The notes beneath the pieces are model-generated. The model was not told the DNA's origin and made no database searches. It saw only the letters and a program-made list of their open reading frames with translations. The position numbers and the translations under genes were made by a program. This document shows, in pieces, positions 5,664 through 9,442 of a DNA stretch of 9,442 bases. This stretch comes from an uncultured Pseudorhodobacter sp. (GTDB lineage Bacteria; Pseudomonadota; Alphaproteobacteria; Rhodobacterales; Rhodobacteraceae): NCBI GenBank assembly GCA_937910975.1, contig CALEMZ010000182.1, positions 1-9,442 on the forward strand, read 5' to 3'. Every line of letters begins with the position of its first letter. Position 1 is the stretch's first letter.

Positions 5664-8571
5664 GCAGCTTCACCCCCTCTTTGTCATGAAACACCGGGTC
5701 ACAGACCTCACACAGCAGGTCGATGCCGCGCAAATGGTCCACCAGCCGCACCATCTCGCCATGCCGCGCACGCCCGTTGCGCAAAAACGCCAGCCCCAAA
5801 TAGCCGCTCATCGTCGGCGAATAGCCCACCGAGGTGACATAGCCCTGATCGTTGGCCCGCATCACCTCTTCGCCGGGGTTGAACAGATGCGCCCCCGCCG
5901 AGATTTGTGCATCATTCACCGGGCGCAGGCCGACCAATTGGTCGCGCGCAGGCCCCACAAGGCCGGGCCGCGCCGCCGCCCCCTTGCCGATGCAGTCTTT
6001 CTTGGCTGAGATCATCTTTCCCATGCCAATATCAAAGGCCGTCACCCGCCCATGAATTTCAGCATGGGTGATGAAACCTTTCTCAATGCGCAGCACGTTC
6101 AGGGCCTCCAACCCGTAGGCCCCGCCGCCCAAGGTCTCCGCCCGCGCCAGAAGATCGCGAAACAACGCCTCGCCATAGCGCGCAGGCACCGCCACCTCAT
6201 AGCCCTGCTCGCCAGAGAAAGAGATGCGGAACAGCCGCGCGCCCGTGCGCCCGATCTGCACCGCAGTACAGCCCATGAAGGGCAGATCCGGCGCATCAAA
6301 CAGCGATTCAAGCAGCACCTTCGCCTTTGGCCCGGCCACCGCAAACTGCGCCCAGTTCTCAGTGACGGAGATGGTCCGCACATCCCAATCCGCACAATAG
6401 GCCTGTTGCACAAAGTCCAGATGCCGCATCACCGCGCCCGCCGCCGCCGTCGTCGTGGTCATCACGAAATGATGCTCGCCAAGCCGCGCTGTGGTGCCGT
6501 CATCCAACACATGCCCATCGGCACGCAGCATCAGCCCATAGCGCACCCGCCCCACCGGCAGCGTGGAGAACATATTAGTATAGACCAGATCAAGAAACCG
6601 CGCCGCATCGCGCCCCTGAATATCTATCTTGCCAAGGGTGGACACATCGCAAACCCCGACGGTATGGCGCACCATCCGCACCTCGCGGTCACAGGCCTCG
6701 CGCCATGTCACCTCACCAGGGCGCGGGAAATAGCTGGGGCGATACCAAAGCCCCGCCTCAATCATCGGCGCCGCGCGCTCCACACTTGCGGAATGCGAGG
6801 TCAAGTAACGCTGCGGCGCAAAACCCTCCGCGCGGCCCCCCGCCCCCATCGCGGCAATGGAAACCGGGCTGAAGGGCGGGCGGAAGGTCGTCACCCCGGT
6901 CTGCGCAATGCCCCGCCCCGTCGCATCCGCCAGCACGGCCAGCGCCCCCATGTTGGAGTTTTTGCCTTGATCGGGCGCCATGCCCTGCGTGGTATAGCGC
7001 TTCATATGCTCCACGCTCGCAAAGTTTTCCTGCGCCGCAAGCCGCACATCCTTGGTGGTCACATCATTTGCAAAATCGAGCCAGGCCCGGCGCTTGCCCT
7101 TCACCTCCCACAATGGCAGCAGGTCATAATCCGCCTCTTCGGCAGCAGGCAGCCCAATCGGCGCAGCCTTACGTCCCAGAACGCCCAAAGCCTCCACCGC
7201 GACAGCAGCCCCCGAGGCCAAACAGCGCGCGGTAGAGAATAGCCCTGCCGCAGCACCCGCCACATGCAACCCCGGCACCGCCCCCGCCTGCGGCAAGAAC
7301 GCCGCCAGTGCGGCATCCCAAACCGGGCGCCCATTCATATGGCAGGTCAAATGCACCAGCGGGTTCCAGCCGCCCGAAACGCCCAGACAATCCGTCTCAA
7401 TCTCAATCTCGGCCCCGCGATGCAGCATGGTGATGGCTTGCAACCCCAGCCGCCCCTTGGTCCCCACCACCACAGCCCCTGCATAAACCGGGCAATCCTC
7501 AAGCACCGAGGCATCGGCGCGCGCATCAATGATCGCCGCAACCTCTACGCCCGCCGCCATCAAATCCCGCGCGGTCTGGCGCGCATCGTCATTATTGGCA
7601 AAGATCGTCACCCGTTTGCCGGGGGCAACCCCGTAATGGTTAAGATAGGTCCGAATGGCCGAGGCTACCATGATGCCGGGGCGGTCATTATCGGAAAAGG
7701 CAATCATCCGCTCCTGCGCGCCCGCCGCCAACACCGTCTGACCCGCCACAATTCGCCAGAAACATTCGCGCGGCAGGTCCGGCATGGCCGCCACATGCAG
7801 GCCCACACGTTCCAACGCGCCATAGGTGCCACCGTCATAGGCCCCGGTCACGGTGGTGCGCGTCATCAGCCGCACATTGGGCATCCCGCCCAATTCATCC
7901 AGAACATCGCGCGCCCATTCCAGCGCTGGCTTGCCATCCATCAAGGCCATATCCGAAAGCAACCGCCCACCCATCACAGGGTTCTCATCGGCCAATATCA
8001 CATCCGCGCCCGCCCGGCCCGCCTGCAAGGCCGCCGCCAAACCCGCAGGCCCCGCGCCAATCACCAACAGATCGCAAAAGGCAAAGGCCTTCTCATAATC
8101 GGCCTCATCATGGCGCCTCGAAAGGCTGCCCAACCCCGCCGCCCGCCGGATAATCGGCTCATAGATCCGCTCCCAGAAGGCACGCGGCCACATGAAGGTC
8201 TTGTAGTAAAACCCGGCACTCAGGAAGGGCGCGGCCAAATCATTCACCGCCATCACATCAAACTTCAGGCTTGGCCAACGGTTCTGGCTTTTCGCCTCCA
8301 TCCCCTCATAAATCTCTTGCACCGTGGCGCGCACATTCGGCGTCTGCTGGCGCTCCTCGATAATCTCCACCAAGGCATTCGGCTCTTCCGACCCGGCGGT
8401 CAAAACTCCGCGCGGACGATGATACTTGAAACTGCGCCCAACCAGCTTCACCCCATTGGCCAACAGAGCCGATGCCAGCGTGTCCCCTTTGAACCCTTGA
8501 TACGCCAGCCCATCAAACAAAAACCGCACAGGCGCTGAACGGTCCACAAGGCCTTTCCCCTCAACCCTCAT
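5656..8571 (-). CDS. soxA: Sarcosine oxidase alpha subunit SoxA
   Basis: The large subunit of heterotetrameric sarcosine oxidase binds NAD+ and carries the tetrahydrofolate site. The complex converts sarcosine, oxygen and tetrahydrofolate to glycine, 5,10-methylene-tetrahydrofolate and hydrogen peroxide. At 971 residues it is full length. Residues about 12-100 form the ferredoxin-like Fer2 domain without cysteines (FDGLAYQGFKGDTLASALLA). A Rossmann dinucleotide site follows, with GAGPAG at 172-177 and the acidic end of strand two at ADENPVMGG. After a middle domain containing YTTQGMAPDQGKNSN (526-540), a GcvT-like aminomethyltransferase domain covers about 590-968, with GVCDVSTLGKIDIQG near 639-653, SFSGEQGYEVAVP near 784-796 and EALNVLRIEKGFITHAE near 822-838. 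The ATG at 8571 overlaps soxD by 11 bp, with a GGGGGG stretch 6 nt upstream as ribosome binding site. Its stop overlaps soxG. Dimethylglycine dehydrogenases and GcvT share domains, but the domain order and operon settle the identity. Confidence 0.98.
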   Translation of the reverse strand: MRVEGKGLVDRSAPVRFLFDGLAYQGFKGDTLASALLANGVKLVGRSFKYHRPRGVLTAGSEEPNALVEIIEERQQTPNVRATVQEIYEGMEAKSQNRWPSLKFDVMAVNDLAAPFLSAGFYYKTFMWPRAFWERIYEPIIRRAAGLGSLSRRHDEADYEKAFAFCDLLVIGAGPAGLAAALQAGRAGADVILADENPVMGGRLLSDMALMDGKPALEWARDVLDELGGMPNVRLMTRTTVTGAYDGGTYGALERVGLHVAAMPDLPRECFWRIVAGQTVLAAGAQERMIAFSDNDRPGIMVASAIRTYLNHYGVAPGKRVTIFANNDDARQTARDLMAAGVEVAAIIDARADASVLEDCPVYAGAVVVGTKGRLGLQAITMLHRGAEIEIETDCLGVSGGWNPLVHLTCHMNGRPVWDAALAAFLPQAGAVPGLHVAGAAAGLFSTARCLASGAAVAVEALGVLGRKAAPIGLPAAEEADYDLLPLWEVKGKRRAWLDFANDVTTKDVRLAAQENFASVEHMKRYTTQGMAPDQGKNSNMGALAVLADATGRGIAQTGVTTFRPPFSPVSIAAMGAGGRAEGFAPQRYLTSHSASVERAAPMIEAGLWYRPSYFPRPGEVTWREACDREVRMVRHTVGVCDVSTLGKIDIQGRDAARFLDLVYTNMFSTLPVGRVRYGLMLRADGHVLDDGTTARLGEHHFVMTTTTAAAGAVMRHLDFVQQAYCADWDVRTISVTENWAQFAVAGPKAKVLLESLFDAPDLPFMGCTAVQIGRTGARLFRISFSGEQGYEVAVPARYGEALFRDLLARAETLGGGAYGLEALNVLRIEKGFITHAEIHGRVTAFDIGMGKMISAKKDCIGKGAAARPGLVGPARDQLVGLRPVNDAQISAGAHLFNPGEEVMRANDQGYVTSVGYSPTMSGYLGLAFLRNGRARHGEMVRLVDHLRGIDLLCEVCDPVFHDKEGVKLRG
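5673..5680 (-). promoter_or_regulatory. Ribosome binding site of soxG, supporting a GTG start
   Basis: AGAGGGGG on the minus strand lies inside the end of soxA, 9 nt before the GTG at 5663. It is the reason to choose this non-ATG start for soxG. Ribosomes finishing soxA would pass directly over it, consistent with coupled translation. Confidence 0.6.
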
Positions 8572-8866
8572 TGCGCACCCCCCGCGGCTTCATCTTTGCA
8601 GAAATACTCGCGTCAACATCCGCCACCAGTGCCACGCCAGAAATGGCATGCGTCACCGTATTCCGCGTCACCCGCAACCAACTGGCGCAGCCCATCTCAT
8701 GATACCAAAGATCCCGCACCTCCCCCGCCGGATTGTCGCGAAGATGCAAATGCGCGTCGATCGCGTCAAAATCCTCACCCTCCGGCAAGGTCAGATAATC
8801 CTCTGATCCGTAATAATAAAACTCACGACGGTCGCGAGGGCCACAAAGGGGGCAGGTGATGCGCAT
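8561..8866 (-). CDS. soxD: Sarcosine oxidase delta subunit SoxD
   Basis: The delta subunit is a small zinc-binding protein at the edge of the heterotetramer, in contact with alpha and beta; it is structural, not catalytic. It has 101 residues, typical for the family. The four zinc ligands expected in SoxD are visible: C5 and C8 in CPLCGPRDRREF, and H56 and C60 in YHEMGCASWLRV. The ATG at 8866 follows the soxB stop by 9 bp, and GAGG (8877-8874), overlapping the soxB stop, is its ribosome binding site, 7 nt away. The last 11 bp overlap the start of soxA. No other start would retain the first cysteine pair so well placed. The call is secure. Confidence 0.97.
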   Translation of the reverse strand: MRITCPLCGPRDRREFYYYGSEDYLTLPEGEDFDAIDAHLHLRDNPAGEVRDLWYHEMGCASWLRVTRNTVTHAISGVALVADVDASISAKMKPRGVRNEG

Positions 8867-8873
8867 GATGTTG

Positions 8874-8877
8874 CCTC
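8874..8877 (-). promoter_or_regulatory. soxD ribosome binding site overlapping the soxB stop
   Basis: GAGG on the minus strand shares its first two bases with the TGA stop of soxB and sits 7 nt before the soxD ATG. Termination of soxB therefore occurs on the initiation site of soxD, which would couple beta and delta synthesis. Confidence 0.6.
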
Positions 8878-9442
8878 AGTGCAAATTGTGCTGTGATCCG
8901 GTGCCTTCTTCATCCAGAAGGTGCCCGGTCTTGAAACGGTCCAGACGGAAGCGCCGCGCCACCTCATGGCTCTCGCCTGTGGCCATCAGATGCGCCATGC
9001 ACCAACCCGACGCCGGCACCGCCTTAAAGCCCCCGTAATTCCAGCCCGCATCCACAAACAACCCCTCCACCGGGGTCTTGTCGATGATGGGAGATCCGTC
9101 TGGCGTCATATCCATGATCCCGCCCCAGGATCGCAGCACCTTGGCACGGCCAATCATCGGCATCAGGGTCATCCCTGCCTCCATCACATGCTCCACCATC
9201 GGCAGGTTCCCACGGCTGGCATAAGAGGCATAGAAATCCAGATCCCCGCCAAAGACCAAACCGCCCTTGTCGGACTGGCTGATATAGAAATGCCCCATGC
9301 CGAAACTAACCACATGATCGATCACAGGCTTCAAGCCCTCGGTTACAAAGGCCTGCAACACGTGGCTTTCAATCGGCAAACGCATCCCCGCCATTGCCGC
9401 CACCTGCCCCGAGCGGCCAGCTACAACCATCCCGACCTTCTT
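8876..9442 (-). CDS. soxB: Sarcosine oxidase beta subunit SoxB, N-terminus outside the window
   Basis: SoxB is the catalytic flavoprotein subunit, which oxidises the N-methyl group of sarcosine with non-covalent FAD and covalent FMN at the interface with alpha. Only the last 188 residues are here; the family is about 415 residues, so the N-terminal FAD Rossmann motif and the FMN-linking histidine lie off the right edge. The visible part is the C-terminal half of the amine-oxidase (DAO-type) fold: the frame enters with KKVGMVVAGRSGQVAAMAG, then FGMGHFYISQSDKGGLVFGGD, SWGGIMDMTPDGSPIIDKTP and GWNYGGFKAVPASGW. The lysine in GGFK (about residue 140 of the fragment) matches the conserved lysine beside the flavin thought to activate oxygen. 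It ends in the family-like NLH tail. The frame is intact to the edge, so the truncation is from the window, not a mutation. It is the first gene of the sox block in view; any promoter lies outside. Confidence 0.97.
   Translation of the reverse strand, partial: KKVGMVVAGRSGQVAAMAGMRLPIESHVLQAFVTEGLKPVIDHVVSFGMGHFYISQSDKGGLVFGGDLDFYASYASRGNLPMVEHVMEAGMTLMPMIGRAKVLRSWGGIMDMTPDGSPIIDKTPVEGLFVDAGWNYGGFKAVPASGWCMAHLMATGESHEVARRFRLDRFKTGHLLDEEGTGSQHNLH

Noticed and set aside
6052..8538. Two long plus-strand open frames opposite soxA (6052-7242 and 7264-8538)
   Set aside because: Both are Arg/His/Pro-rich mirror frames of a clear 971-residue enzyme and have no recognisable domain.
5656..8571. Loss of the iron-sulphur cysteines in the N-terminal ferredoxin-like domain of SoxA as a sign of decay
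   Set aside because: This domain is normally without a cluster in heterotetrameric sarcosine oxidase, so it is a family trait and not damage.
5133..9442. Reading sox as the thiosulfate-oxidising Sox system
   Set aside because: The gene names coincide, but the proteins are flavin- and folate-dependent sarcosine oxidase subunits; no cytochrome c or SoxYZ-type motif is present.

Overview
The window is chromosomal DNA from an alphaproteobacterium, most likely a member of the Rhodobacteraceae (roseobacter-type). This rests on high GC content, the protein character of RpoD and DnaG, the dnaG-rpoD adjacency, and a sarcosine oxidase soxBDAG operon with closely packed genes. The assignment is inferred from family knowledge, not from a database search. 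Every supported gene lies on the minus strand, so transcription runs from the right end of the window to the left.

Right part (9442 to 3982): an operon-like block for heterotetrameric sarcosine oxidase. It holds the 3' part of soxB (beta, cut by the window edge), soxD (delta), soxA (alpha) and soxG (gamma). It ends with an M20-family metal-dependent amidohydrolase whose start overlaps the soxG stop. The soxB-soxD gap is 9 bp, and the later junctions overlap by 11, 8 and 1 bp, so the five genes are probably one transcript with coupled translation. SoxBDAG demethylates sarcosine oxidatively to glycine, passes the one-carbon unit to tetrahydrofolate and makes hydrogen peroxide. The hydrolase may feed the pathway by releasing sarcosine, glycine or another amine from an N-acyl conjugate, but its substrate is unknown.

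Left part (3981 to 1): the macromolecular-synthesis pair dnaG (DNA primase, complete) and rpoD (housekeeping sigma-70, cut by the left edge after about 579 residues). A 72-bp gap between the hydrolase and dnaG contains a small hairpin just after the hydrolase stop. It also contains a promoter-like element so close to dnaG that the mRNA could be leaderless. The 199-bp gap between dnaG and rpoD holds a weak hairpin followed by T residues, a set of four CGAATCA-type repeats with 13/8/13-bp spacing, and a good rpoD ribosome binding site.

No mobile elements, CRISPR arrays, tRNA or rRNA genes were seen. There is no stretch over 300 bp without a gene. The window looks like ordinary core and metabolic DNA. 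I found no evidence of an undescribed system; the points most worth a second look are the hydrolase joined to the sarcosine oxidase operon, the repeat cluster upstream of rpoD and the possible leaderless start of dnaG.
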